A program made the translations under genes and the position numbers. A model generated the notes under the pieces. That model was given only the letters and a program-made list of their open reading frames with translations. It did not search any database and was not told where the DNA came from. Below are positions 1 to 13,672 of a stretch of 64,000 bases of DNA, one piece after another. Each line of letters starts with the position of its first letter. The first letter of the stretch is position 1. The DNA is from Ricinus communis (Eukaryota; Streptophyta; Magnoliopsida; Malpighiales; Euphorbiaceae). The DNA is taken from contig NC_063261.1 in NCBI RefSeq assembly GCF_019578655.1, positions 23,911,126 to 23,975,125 of the forward strand. Reading direction: 5' to 3'.

Positions 1-658
1 ATTTTTAAAGTAAAAAGTATGAAAGTATGCCCATCGATTGACTGGTCTTTAACTTTAAATCTGTAAGATTATTATTCATAAAAATCAGTATATTAAATAT
101 ATTACTAACATGATACATTTATTTACTAATTGGGTATTTCTTGATATATATATTTTTCTTTTTGTTATCGATCAATAAAATAATTTATAATATATTGTAT
201 TTTATTATTAGAGTGAACTACATATAGTAATTGATAATGTAATTAAATTGTGGGCATCTTCTCTTTATTGGTGAAATAATCCAATATGTATATATATACT
301 TTCAAGTTGGAAATTTCCTTTAGAAAAATCTTGATGAGAACTATCTAGTGTCCCATAAATGGTTTATAATTCTATGTCTGAATTTACTTGGCATCAATGA
401 AAAGGAAGGAAGAAGTTATGGTGATTGGAGAAATTAAGCATTGGACTTAATAATGATCACTCATATATCAACATCTAGATGGTAGACTTAACACCAATCA
501 CAGAATGTGACTTATGTGGCTAATGACTACCATGAGAGTATGATCGGTTAGCATTTCCTGTTGGAAAGTTACTGAAATTAATTAAATAAATGAAGTGAAG
601 TAGGTAATAAACCTTTAATCTTAAGTATCTATTAGGGTTTATAAATATTGAAGATAGA

Positions 659-661
<3 letters not shown>

Positions 662-706
<45 letters not shown>
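662..706. repeat. (GA)n microsatellite
   Basis: An uninterrupted run of about 22 GA dinucleotides in non-coding DNA. It is likely length-polymorphic between individuals. Confidence 0.95.
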
Positions 707-708
<2 letters not shown>

Positions 709-3700
709 CTTAATTTTCTTTCAAAAAATACATATTCGTTTTCTCTTGTACTGAAAATATTTAATTAATAACTTAAAGCAGCCAATGATTGAAAATATAT
801 AACCTATTCTATTGGATAATTTAAAGTTCTTTGATAGAATTTAAAAAAAAAAAAGTATAATTATCAATTTATCATAATTGTTTGTTTTAATGACGGTATT
901 TTTTTATTCCGTACTGGCTCATAATATTAAAAAATAAAAAATATAAAAAATAAAACCCATTTGTGAAATCAAATTAGAAAATTTATAAGATCTAGAAGCA
1001 TCACTAAAAAAAATCCCCAAAAAAGAAAAATTAGATCTAGAAGTAAACTAGAGTGACACCTCCAACTTGCAATGCCGTGCAGTTAAATATACCTCTTAGT
1101 AGTTGCTATCTAAATAAAGTCTTTCTTTTTTGTTTCATAAATATTATATTACATAGTAATATTTATCAAATATCTTTATATTACAATTTTTATAAAAAGT
1201 AATTTAAGCGCGCAATGCACGTTAGTAATTATAATAAACATATAATTATTGCTATTTTTTCAAAATCTGTCATTATTATTATCATATTATTATTCATTCG
1301 GCAATTGTATTTTAATAATTATAAGACGACTCAGTACCAATTGAGATAAAATGGCATTAATTGATGTGTTAAATTAATGTAGCAAACTAGGAGTTTGGAA
1401 TAATGTGTATAATGGTAGTTGATGACTTATTGGAAGAACTTGGTTTTAATTGTACGTTGCTGATCAAATTTGGCTTTATCAGCTCTCTCCCTCCTTCCCC
1501 CAGTTCCCACTAATTAATTGGTTAATTTCATACAAACACTAATTTTCTTCTTTGACTAAATGTTATTATCTCGACTTTTATATATTAAAAAAAACATTAA
1601 ATATTCAATTATTTTTTATTTCAGTTTTTGTTATGATATGTCGTTCATTATTCTTATAAAATTATTTATTAATTTTAAATGATTAAAATACAGCTTTATA
1701 AAAATAGCAAGTGGGTAAAACGTAGGATAAAAATAGTAAATTATGCAGCGTGAGTCTATTATTAAATATTTTCAAGTGATATGCCAAAAAGAATAACTAA
1801 AAAAACTAAGTCTTTTCTTTTTTATAATGTGTGGATTTTTTTAATTTAGCATTTTTAGTAATTTTTAATTTGAATATATGTAGAATAATATTAAAATCTC
1901 TCAAATTTTATTAAAATTTGCATTTCTAGCTCCAAGAGTACAGTCAACATCCCATAAAGAATGGGGGAGAAACAAGTAGTCTCTTATATGTAATTAACTT
2001 AGCAAATAAGGATAATTAAGTAGCATTGACTTCTTTAGAGATTAGAAAAATTTAGGTAAAGCAAGTTAATTAGATTTATTGTCTTAATCACCAGCAACCT
2101 CATTTTAATTAGCACTCACAGTCATTATAATTCATAGTCCAAATAATGAAAAAAAAAAAATATCTGCTTACTAAGTAGTCTATGCAAGAGCTTGGTTTCC
2201 CTTGTTCTTTCCTTTTCTTTCTTTTTTTTTTTTAATTTTTTTGTATATTTTTATTTCAAGAGCACCTCACTTACATAGCAAAAATTGTTGTTGATTTTGT
2301 ATGCAATGCACTGAGAATTATGTTGTTTTTCTTTCTTTTATTTTTACATTTTTACTTTTATTTATTAGACGCAATATATGTTGTATTTATATATTAAATC
2401 TTTGGTATTTTAGTTTAGTGATAAAATAAAACTATTTTAATAAATATTTAAATATTTATTACTTATATCTTATATGTTGACTATAAAAATAAAATTTAAA
2501 ATGATAAAGCGAGCTAAATGTTTATTCAATTAATTAAGATCTATATTTACTTGTTTGCAATAAATATTAGGTTTTTTTTATTATTATTATTATTATAGAA
2601 AGGAAAAAGTAGAGATTCGAACTTAATATCTTTATTCGAATTGCATAAAGCTCTCTTATCAGACAAAAAATCTGATGGTGATCAAGTATTATTATTTGAT
2701 ACTATTTTATTTATTTTTAGAATATTTCTTCACAAAAGGAACTTCTTTTTCTTTTTTCTTCGAGTAGGATGATTTCCTTTTAAATAAAATAATATTTTAA
2801 CAGACGCATAAGTCTCTTCTAAAAACTTGTTTTTTAATGAAAGTTACATCTTTTGTACAATTGGGAAGTGGCCTTATTAATGTTTCATATATGAGAATTT
2901 AAAATTTCTTGAGTTTCAGTGTTTCAATTCCCTATTTACCAATATTAATATTTCTAATTATTATAAGAATTTTGAGAATAGATTAAAATAAAAATTCAAA
3001 AACAAAAAATTAATACCAAAAATGCGAATATATCTCTTTGATTATTAGTTTTTTCCCACATATATTTTTCACAGAAAGCAATATACGAAAAAGTAGAGTA
3101 TTTATTTTAATTCTTTTACTTTTTTTTTTTGTGAATTCACAGAATAGGGCTAAGAGGGTTCACATGAGTGTAGTAATTTTTAAGAAGAATTTTCACGGTG
3201 ACCGTTATTTGAAATTTTTTAGGTCAATCTTTTAATGGGCTTTTTCCATAAAAAAAATTTCGTTAGAAAAAAGATATCAAAATTATATCTACAAAATATT
3301 TGAAGAATATTCTTAAAAAAATATTATTATGACTTCAGTTTTTATTTTTTTTAAATTTTGTCTGAAGAAAGATACTAAAAATATACCTAAAAATATCAAA
3401 ATGATATATTTTTAATTTATATTATTGTGATTTCAATTTCTATTTTAGATCTTTTACTTTTTCTTTTTATAATTTCAGCTGAAAAAAAAATACTAAAAGT
3501 CTACCTAAAAGCTACCAAAAGTTTATTTATTTTTAATTGTATTGTTATGAATTTATTTTTTAGAATTTTTTTAAAAAAAATACTAAAAATATATATCTAT
3601 AAAATATTAATAGAATAGAATTTTAACTTGAATTACTTCAAAATCGGGTAAATGAAATAAATTTATTATTTTTATTTTATATCTCTATATCTGGTATTCA

Positions 3701-6299
3701 TGAATTGAATGATATTACATGTTTATAGTAATTAGTATATTTTAAAGACATAAAAATATGTGTTTTAAAAAATATATTAAAAATATTACTAAATACAATT
3801 TAAAATATATAAAAATATAATTTAAATAAAATTTAAAAATATTTTTGACAGTAAAAAAAATACTAAAAAAATTATAATACAATTCTAAAAAAACCGTGTG
3901 AATAAAATCTTTTAATATTATCGTAAAAAGAAACTATATAAAAAAAACTAAGCGCCTTCTCCTGTAATCCTAAAAGTCCCTTTATTTATTTGTCCATACA
4001 TTTCAATTATTTGATGTTGCAAGGCAATTTCGTACTGTGTCGAAATCAAAGTACAAACATAACAAATGTCTAAAAATTGGACCAATGCCCCCTTTTCTCC
4101 CCCCTGTGGTCCAACAAATATATTTATTTCTTGCAACTCTTACATAGATTTCTTCTTCATGTTACACTGAATATCATTGTTATCCTAAAATATGACTTTT
4201 GTTTTTGGTTTCTCTTAAGTAATACCTCAGAATAAATTCTCTCAGAAACTTGTAAATTTCCAGGATACATACATAGAGAGATTGGTGCTCTTTTTGACAG
4301 AAATTCATTGAGTTAAAATTAAGAGTGGGTGTTTGATGAATAATTAAAATAATAATAAATGCAATTAAGAGGTATAAAAAGAATTTCACCGAAGACCATG
4401 AACTACACAACAAGAAATAATCATTTCATTATATTCGTTGCATATATTTTATATAATACCTTTAAATGTTTATAAAAAATATCCAAGAAATATTTGAATA
4501 AAAAAAATAAAAATGTGAAAAAAAATTATATTCATTAAATCAAAATCAATTAATATAACAATAAGAAAAGAAAAGTTATAGCTTTAATCAACAAGAAGAT
4601 GAAAAGAGAGGGAAGGGGCTAAATTAGAAGGAATATTTTTTGTATATATATTTTGGTTGAAATATTATTAATTAAAGAAAGAGCCACGTGCAAGTGCATG
4701 CCCCCTGTTTTCATGTATTTTGCTTGGTCAAGCCCAAGTAGCCACTGACTTCGGCCTGAATTGCCACTAAATTAAGGAGTTTGGGAAATTTGAAAACTTA
4801 TTGGCAATTGTATTCAAATTGGATTCAAGAATTATAGGTCTCTATCCGTGTACTTATTTCTTTTTACTCTTTTTTTTTTTTTTCTCATTTTAGTATTCAT
4901 AGTTAATCAAATTAATTTAGATGTGAATTAGGACTTTTGCAGTTGCATACTAAGACCCAGATTCAAAATCTTAATTAAATTAGAATTGTTTTTTACTATT
5001 TCGTTAAAATTGACATCTATCAAGTTTTGACAAGAACATAAAAGGGGATTTTTAAGTATTAATATAGATAAGAGTTGAATCTTAATTAACCCAAACAAGT
5101 ACTTGAAAAGTAAACCACCAGATAAAAACAATATATATATATATATTAGAGATATAAAACTATTATAAGTCTCACTTAATAATTTATCTTTTTCAAATAG
5201 ATTGATTTTTTGATATAGTATTAAAGTTTATATAAGAAAAGGTCTAAGATTTACTTATCGGCTATTTTTATATTATTATTATTATTAATCAAATATTTAC
5301 AGTGAGTCTGTATATACATAAAATTTAGAAAACAAACAAACTTATAGCTATATCATACGGAAATAACCATTTATGCATAATTGATGTTTCTTTTTTTATT
5401 TATGTAAGAGTCAACAAATCATAAATTATACAACATGAGATAGTCATCTCTTTATACGTATCATAAAATTAGAAAATTTACTTGTTACCAAAGAAAAACA
5501 AAACACTCTTGTTACTCCATATGCATAATTGATGCTATTTCATAATAAATAAATATATAACTATATTTATATGTAAGTTGTTAATGTAGGGCACACATAT
5601 TTCAAACAAGTAGTACTTAAGAATGTGAACCAATAGAATATTATAAACATATATAATGTGTGCGTGTGAATCTACAAATTCAATTAAACTATTCATCCCA
5701 AGCTAAAATGCTAAAAAGTCAAGAAAATAAATATAAATGTGTACGTATAAGCAAAGATGAACATGTGAATTGTCAACTCAAAACTTTCAAAAGAGTATTT
5801 TTCTTCTCAAAAGTAAAAGAAAAACAAATTAAAAGAATAATAATAATATAGATGCGTTTAACACGCCTCATCATATATATTTATACTAAAAAATTATAAT
5901 TGTATATTTAAACTTGTGAATTTATTATGAGAAATAAAATGGAATAAATTTAGTATATATATATTGCATAAATTAAAAAAAAAAAAACTTACCATTCAAC
6001 TATTAAATATTTTAATTTTATTTTATTGAGCGTGTAGATTTTTATTTTATCCTGTTAATTTTTATCTTGATTAAGAATTCATAAAAGTTTTCTTTATTTT
6101 ATTAAAATAATTACTTCTATTTCTATTATAATTAGGGAATACTGTGCCCTTTAATTAAAATAAAATAAAAGAGAAAGATTTAGGAGGATGGTAAGGCACG
6201 ATTCCACGTACACAAGCAAGGTACATACAATATGCAAGTAGTGAGGCCTCAGCAGAGAATTTCGTTCGAGTAGTTGGCCAATATTTACAAGCAAAGTTT

Positions 6300-6320
6300 G
6301 ATATATATATATATATATAT
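6300..6320. repeat. Short (AT)n microsatellite
   Basis: About ten AT units, followed by an unusually GC-rich patch (about 6340-6395) that contains CCGCCGCC-like sequence but no open frame. Confidence 0.85.
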
Positions 6321-9300
6321 CATACAATGTAAGGGTTTGACCGCACTTGCCGCCGCCAACCCCAACCAGTCTTCTGCCATTCTCCGCGTTACCCTACTGT
6401 TGTTTAGTTGTTAATGGATATTATGCATTTTTTTATAAATATTAAATTTTTATTTTATTATTTTTAATATATTTTTAATTATTTAAATATAAAATAAAGA
6501 ATTAATTTTATTTTCTATTTTATATTTAATCAATTATAAATTTCTATCATTTTATGTACTTGATTAATTGTTATTTATTTATTTTATTTTTTATTAATAA
6601 AAATTAAAAAATATTAATTATTATTTAAATATTTTTTAAAATGTCTTTATTATTAAAATTATACTTTTTAAAATAAAGTCAACATACTTAAGATGGAAGC
6701 CATTTAGCAATTTGATAATGTTTTTATCTCCAAGTTAAAGAAATATTTTAATTTTAAATCTTGTTATCAACAAAAATTTATTATATTTATATTGAAAAAT
6801 GTTTATAAAAGCATAAAATATATGTTTATTACAAAATTATAGAGTAAAATATTATCTTTTGTTAAACACATATATATATGTGTTTATTTCTCACAAAAAA
6901 ATATTGTTAACGTGTAATATTATGTTCTTAGATAATTTAATAATTAATAAATTAAGATTTTAATTGAATAATAATTTTTATCCTAAAAAATTAATATTTT
7001 TAATATTATATTAACTAATAAACTAATATTCTAACTAACAATAATTGTAATTCTAAAAATACAGAATTTTAATTTATATATTAATATTTTATTAATAAAT
7101 TAAATTTTAATTATAGCATAATAAAGAATTAGTAATACTTATATTTAGAGTGATGTTAGATACAACCAAGAAACCTATTAATAAATATTCTTAAAATAGT
7201 TTCTATATGATGATATTAATACAAATCTTAAAATCCTAAAAATATTTTAAATTGCTATTAATTCTAAAATATAACAAATAATTATAAAATATTAAAAAAC
7301 TATTAAATTTTATCTATAAAATAATTTTTATATAAATATTTATAATTAAAATAATAAGTACAAATTATAAGTGTTTTAGCTAATCGATTTAAATTTGGTT
7401 TTGAAATTAAAATTTTATAATTATGGATACAATTTCAGTACAATAGAGGTACACCCAATGAGTGCTAACCTTTGTAAGCTAAAAGCCAAATTTGCTTTGA
7501 GGAAAGCTAATTCTAGTTATAGTCCAAATTAATAAGGTGAAATTGCAAATTGAGGGCCTAAGCAAGTTTAAATAGTGGGGTTGAAATTCATTTATGGTGA
7601 AGGAATCAAAGTACTGTACGTACATTGCCGTACGGTACAATCTCCACGGAAAGAAGGAACAAAGGAGACGAGTCAAAAAAAGAGGTTTTGAAGTCAGTGA
7701 GAAGTTCAGCAACAGTGTTGCTAGGAATGATCCTCTTCTATGTCATCACACAACAACCCCCTAGCAGAAGGGGGTATTATTATTATTATTATTTTTTAAT
7801 TTATTAATTGGTATTTATTTAATAACTCAACGGCTAAATTTTAAAATAATTATTTTTATTTATTGAAAGGCGTAATGAATGGTTAGCTACATAAAAAAAA
7901 AATAGTTATTTTTTAATATTCATTATAAAAATAAAAAAAATTAAAATTCAGAATCTTTTAATACTAATCACTATTTGAACTAAATTTTAAATATAAAGCT
8001 TAAAATATTCTCTAGCTAACATCACTAGTGTGAATTTTATTATATAATAAAGATTAGTCTCATATTTAATGAGATTTTAATAAAAATAAAAAGATGTAGA
8101 TTATTATTTTAAAATTTAACTGAAAAGGTAGTTTTGTTTTGCCAGTCTAATTCTCTGCCAATTTCAGGATAATTACTGACTAATATAATACACAGTTTTT
8201 TCTGGGTGTCAGCTGCCCATTGGATCCCAATATAAACAAAATGGATGCCTTCTAGAATCACCAGGTCAAGCATGGAAGCAACACTGTGGGTTTAGTAAAA
8301 GAAAGGATAAAGAAAAGTTAAACAATAAGGAAAAAAACAAGATTTATATTTCATCATCTTCTGGGAGTGATTGTTTTGTTCAGCAGCCACCATCACATGC
8401 AAATTATTCAAACAAGTTAAACATGATCTAGAAGGTCTTCTTTCAGTCTGATTAACATATTTTTCTTTAAAGGGTAAATATATTTTTCTGGATCAGACTG
8501 TGCATCAACAATGGCTTAAATTTGATCAATCTTTAAATTAAAAAAAAATAAATGTGGCTTAATATTTTATATAATTTTAGTTAGCTATTAGGTATATATG
8601 TTTAATATTTAATTATAATAAAATTGAAGCGAGTGTGATCATATCAGCAATAATGCACCGAACCCATTAGAATTTTAAATTTAAATATATTTGGACAATA
8701 GCAACCTTTTGACAAGTTCTCGTGTTGCATCCTTTATTTTTTTCTTTTATATAAAAAAACTTAATAAAATTGAAGCAAAAAGATACATAGTACTGTTCTA
8801 AAATTAATTTAGCTCCAACAATCAAGTATCTGACATTTTATTAAAACAACTTTCAAAAAGAAAAAAAGAAAGAGCAAATCAAAATGTCTTTCTGGAAGAT
8901 CCCTAACAAATCAAAACGACAGCATAAACATAATATGACCAAAAGAAAGAGCAACTAGAAAGGGGTGGAAAAGAAGCTATAAAGTTTGATGATTTTATAG
9001 TCTAATTTTCTTTCTTTGCCAGAATAGCCTCTCCAGTCAAAGTTTTGCATGACCTTATCTTTAATTACTTTTTCCTGTTAAATTTTCTTGAACCATCTTT
9101 TCTGAACAAGGAATTAGTTGTTGTAAATTTTGGGTTAGGGTTACTTTATGAAACTTCTTCTGCAACATCCTTTGTTTCTTGATCTGATATTCACATTCAC
9201 AAAACCAATACCTTGGTGGTGTGCATTATAGCACAAGTCAGAGTTTTGCAACTAGGAAATCCTTATTTTTTCTTCTTCGCCAATGGCTTAAAAAAAAAAA

Positions 9301-9361
9301 AAAAAATTTCATATTATAATAATGGTATTAAATGGTAGGTAGCCAAATTCCAAAATCAGAT

Positions 9362-9363
<2 letters not shown>

Positions 9364-9395
<32 letters not shown>
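9364..9395. repeat. (AAT)n microsatellite
   Basis: About ten trinucleotide units in non-coding DNA. Confidence 0.9.
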
Positions 9396-11187
9396 GCCTC
9401 AGCTTATGCATGTTCTCATGAAATTATTGTTTTGACATTTGTAATTCACTGTTTCTCTTGTTATGGAAAGTCAGCAACTAGAAGGTTGATAAGCTTCAAA
9501 ACTAACCTATGAACTTAATGAGGAAATAATGATAAGTCAAAATTGATGAGGAATTATTAATGACCCTTTCAAACTCTTTTTTTTTTTCTTTCTAATGAAC
9601 TATCAGAAATAGTTCCAAAAGAACAAAAGAAGCAGAGCATCAAAAATAAACATTGTAAGGTTTTGATTACTTTGCTGTCAAAGAGAAACCATTTCCATTT
9701 TAAGGAGAGTCCAAGATTACAGAGGAGACTGTAAACTCTGTTAAGGCATGAGCAACAGAGAGGGTTAAAGCAGTTATTTGCATTCTCTGTCTTGTTATTT
9801 ATCCACCAACAAATAAAACCTGATAGAATTTACTGGGTATCCTTGTAACTGTAAGGATTTCAAGGGAAACAGCCAAAGGACATTAGGACAGTAATAAAAC
9901 TGGCCATCCCTTGCATAAACTCCGAATTAGAAATATATTTCTATGTTCATTGCTTTGTAAGAAGTTACATACACTAATTTCCCAACTGAATCCACATTCT
10001 GCTCTCCAAATAAATAGAAGAACTTGTTTTAAGTAGGAACAGAATCATCACATAAATGGATTGCTAAATTAACTCTGCAGGTTCCAGTTCTACAAAAGGC
10101 TACTCTTTAACATCTATAGTTACATGGTTTAAAGTTTAGTGCCTTTTGTACAGCGCCAATTTCTTTATGCTTGGCTTTCATCTCGGGCTAATATTTTCAT
10201 CTCGAACATGACCTGGACTTAACTTTCTTCCCCAAACCATAAGATGCAGAAGTAAAGAAAGCACGGCATGTTCCAGGGTGAAAAAGCTTCTGCATCTCTC
10301 TTGGGCCTATAAAGCTAATATCCCATATAGTTGAAATAAAACCTCAAACTACAAGAACTTCTGTAATGATGACCTCAATACCATACATTTAAACACTTCC
10401 ACAAGCACGATATTAGCATTTACTTATTGAAATTGATAGTCAACAATTAATAGGGTGATCTTTTATGGACTTCAGTGATTGTACTTTATAGTATCGCAGC
10501 ATTAATATTCTAAGTGATACTCCTGAAACTAAAGACCTCAATCCAAAGCTGATCATACAGGTTCATAATCAACCAAGTCTCAAAAATCAAAGAAATATAT
10601 CCCATTAAACCATAATTCCAACTTGGATTTTTTTTCAGCTGGTTAGACCAAGGTTTTACACCCTAAGTCTTACTGAATGAGATCTACAACTTATCTCTGG
10701 AAAACTGTCAATCTTACATCTATAAAACCATCATTAAATGCTCCCTTGGCCCCCACCTAAGCACATTTCATGATATTTGTGTTCTAGAGAATGCCACAAA
10801 AATTCTAATACATGATTGCATAGCAACTCTCAGTACTCAATTCCACACACTTGCCGTAAGCAGTCTGTCCAATGCTCAAGTATCCTAAATGAACAAAACC
10901 TACAAAATTCAAAATGAACAGAGCATTACAAGAAATATAAACAGAGAACTTAAGAAGTTCCATAAACTCAATTACTTCATTATTCACAAGGGTTTAAGCA
11001 ATCTTCCATTCTTTCCAACCCTCGGATATTATTTCAATTCACTTCATTCATCTCAGATTCCTTTCAAAGCAATCAGATTAAGTAAACAATTGAAAACAGA
11101 AAACTATAATGATGCAAAATATTTGAAATTCAAGACTCACGTTTCTCTTTACAAACACAATTATCGATATCAGTCTCGTCATCATCA

Positions 11188-11477
11188 TCATTCCTTCAAA
11201 AAATCCTCACTTTCCCTAAATTCGTGGGCACCATTACTGTCATTATCATTTTGGTTCAATGTCCCAAACTTCTGCTTGAAAGAATCTTGTCTCTGTAACC
11301 ACATCATATGTCCCTTCAAACCAAACAAAGATAAAAGGAACAACCCATTACTGAAATGAATCCATTAAGCAGCTAAAGACAAAATTTATATAGAGTTACC
11401 TGGAGTGCAGCAGCCCAACCAATGAGAAAAGAAGCAAACCAGAATTTCTTGTCATTGAGTAATTGCTTTGCTTTCAT
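11188..11477 (-). CDS. 67-aa single-pass membrane protein, unknown function
   Basis: Two exons on the minus strand, 11477-11400 and 11313-11188, joined across an 86-nt GT-AG intron in phase 0. Together they encode 67 aa. The start is the ATG at 11477 (MKAKQLLNDKKFW...). Residues about 12-26 form one hydrophobic segment (FWFASFLIGWAAALQ), followed by GHMMWLQRQDSFKQKFG and a hydrophilic acidic tail. The layout suggests a small membrane-anchored protein with a soluble C-terminal half. I do not recognise a named family. The clean splice, the preserved frame and the non-random composition argue that it is real. A plus-strand open frame covering the same region (10889-11359) is taken as its antisense shadow. 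An upstream ATG in another frame (11640) overlaps this start. Confidence 0.65.
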
Positions 11478-11523
11478 TTTTATAATAATAACCAATTATT
11501 CTTTTTGTTTTTGATGAAGAAGA

Positions 11524-11532
11524 AAACCCTAA
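11524..11532 (+). promoter_or_regulatory. Telo-box (AAACCCTAA)
   Basis: A perfect plant telo-box lies 47 nt upstream of the small-protein ATG at 11477. Such elements are common near transcription starts of plant housekeeping and translation genes. Function here is inferred from the motif alone. Confidence 0.5.
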
Positions 11533-11699
11533 CCCTAGAGGTATTGTAGAATTGGGGATGATCAGTTCACTCTGGTTCCTGTTTGTTTTACTCCAGCATT
11601 TACAGTTCCAGATAAGTGATTCGGGCATGGGCATGGGCATGGTTTATATTCTCACCCTTATCTTAACTGAATAAATTCAACCCGACCCGAGACTTAATT

Positions 11700-12633
11700 A
11701 TATATTTTTCTCAATAAAAAATATCAGATATATGTAATTCTGACTTATTTAAAAAATGAATAATAAAAATTAAAAAAATCAGAAATAGAATTGATGCAAA
11801 ACAGTTAAAGATTTAAATACTATTTGAGAACTCCTTAATAAGGTTTATATATATATAATATTTAAGTGAATATGAAAATTTGCATATATTTTCTTGGCAA
11901 GTCTTGCTTTTTATTTATTGAGAATGTCTTGCTTTCTGTGACTCATTTTACCTTTTTTTTTTTCTTTACAAAAATGAGTTCATTTATACATCAGCATTTT
12001 CTTTTTTGAAGTTACACATAATGATAATGCTTTAGTTTTATTTAGTTGTGGAAAGTAATATTTAATTTTAATTTTTTAAATTACATAAAAATTTCCATTT
12101 TTTTCTAAATAAAAGATTAAAAATTTGAAACGTACGCTTGTTTATCTATTTTTTTTTTACTCTCTTCATTTTCTTTTTTTATAATTTAGAAAAGTAAGAA
12201 ATTTTTAATAAATTAGTTGTTGAACATTATTAAAAATTTAAAATATGTTATTTAAATATAAAACACTCAGAATATGTTTCACTGAATTCGAGTGTTTTTT
12301 GATAGAGCATTTCTACAACTAAACAACAAACCCTAAATTTCAATTTTCTTAAAATAATTTTCTCCAAAGGAGGCCTTAAATTCTTAATTTCTTGCATTAC
12401 AAGATATGCATTCAATTATTAGGTTACTAATAATTCAACCCTTGCTCCTGATCAGATTGGCAATAGATCATTAACATAGTCATGGAGAATTATTAGTCTC
12501 TACTGGTTTGAGTATTTGCAATATCATATGAAAGAATGTGTGTTGTAAGATCTATATAAATAAATAATATAAAGTTAGACAACTGGTTCTTACAAATTGT
12601 TCTACTCCATCTCCTCTCAGATATTACAATCAG
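11700..12633. other. AT-rich intergenic stretch
   Basis: It contains poly-T tracts and no coding signal. It separates the 67-aa gene from the DUF724 remnant. Confidence 0.6.
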
Positions 12634-13244
12634 TTACCAAGGTGCAGCAGCTAGGCTTTCAAACTGAAGCTTGGTACTCAATATGTCTGCACTTATAACT
12701 TCAGCATCCACCTTTGAAGCATTATTCCCAGAATCTTTAGTCACCACCTTCATTGCCTGTTTCTCTCCTGACTCGCTTATTGTCTTGTCAGTTTTATCTA
12801 TACCTTCTTCCAACTTCATCATTTCATAATTATGCTCTATGAGCTGAACGTGCCCGTTTTTCGACGGACCCTTGAGCTGTTCATACCTATCTTTCATTGA
12901 CAGCAACATATTCAGGCGATCCATTACTGCCTTAACATCAAAGCCATGCAATCTCAGATTAGCAAGAATTTCCAAATAGCTTTGGAAAAGGTTTCTGGGA
13001 TCGTCCACTCGCAACTTGGATGTCTTCTCTACCAACATGGCGAAGGTCATCATATGACGCATGGCGACCCCTTCCCGGCTTGCCTCCTCAAATTCAATCA
13101 GAGGACTAAAATGTGGTTTCTGTGGCAAGAGTCGAAAAACTTCCATGGATTCAATATCTCCCCAGACAAATGAGCTTTTATGAAAAGGCATCTCTTGACT
13201 CTTCACTAGCTCTGTGTCTCTAGGAACTCTGTTGCCTGGATGTC
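12634..13244 (-). pseudogene. DUF724-domain C-terminal fragment, truncated
   Basis: An open frame of about 200 codons encodes the C-terminal DUF724 region only. The recognisable core is IESMEVFRLLPQKPHFSPL, then a helical stretch (REGVAMRHMMTFAMLVEKTS) and a heptad-rich tail. Family members normally carry tandem Agenet domains N-terminal to this. None is present upstream, because the ALP1-like gene begins to read only about 430 bp away. The frame is open back to a possible splice acceptor (CAG at 13245-13247). The first in-frame ATG is at 13191, which would give 185 aa. Either this is the surviving last exon of a broken DUF724 gene, or it is a short expressed stand-alone copy. DUF724 proteins are linked in Arabidopsis to RNA transport and regulatory roles, but no function can be assumed for this stub. 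The reading frame is intact. Confidence 0.6.
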
Positions 13245-13672
13245 CTGGACAATTATAATAATTGTAACAAATGGTTAAGCTCGTGACAAAATTATTTCAT
13301 GTGAGAACATTCCCAAAGGAAATGCCTGAAACAAAGTTTTTACAGCATACAACCTCTAAATGAAGAGGAATGAAGATGTTGCCACCATTTGTGAGCATCA
13401 TATGCAATCTGATTTGAATCTAACTGAACCAATAGAAAATTGGTTTCTTTTTATGCAAACTTGTCCGTTAAAATTGTATAGACAATAGGAAAAAAAACAT
13501 ATCTGACTTTTCTTGTGACATAATAAACAAATATTCCTTTGCTTCCTGAGAGTGTTCAAAGATTCAATTTGAACTGATTAGCTAACCAGAATTGAACACA
13601 AAAATTCAGGCAAGCTTTAATTTAGGAAAGGAAAAATTAGCCAAGGTGTATATTAGCCTGTCTATATTCGAG

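Larger units (their letters stand above)
1..11187. other. Gene-free AT-rich stretch
   Basis: No open frame here resembles a known protein. Short frames near 3.0-3.6, 4.0-4.4, 5.0-5.8 and 7.5-7.8 kb are low-complexity (Phe/Leu/Ile/Lys-rich) translations of A/T tracts. The stretch holds microsatellites (listed separately), poly-A and poly-T tracts, and somewhat more balanced composition from about 8.2 to 10.8 kb. That last part may include 3' untranslated or regulatory DNA of the small minus-strand gene ending at 11188, but nothing in it is diagnostic. Confidence 0.6.
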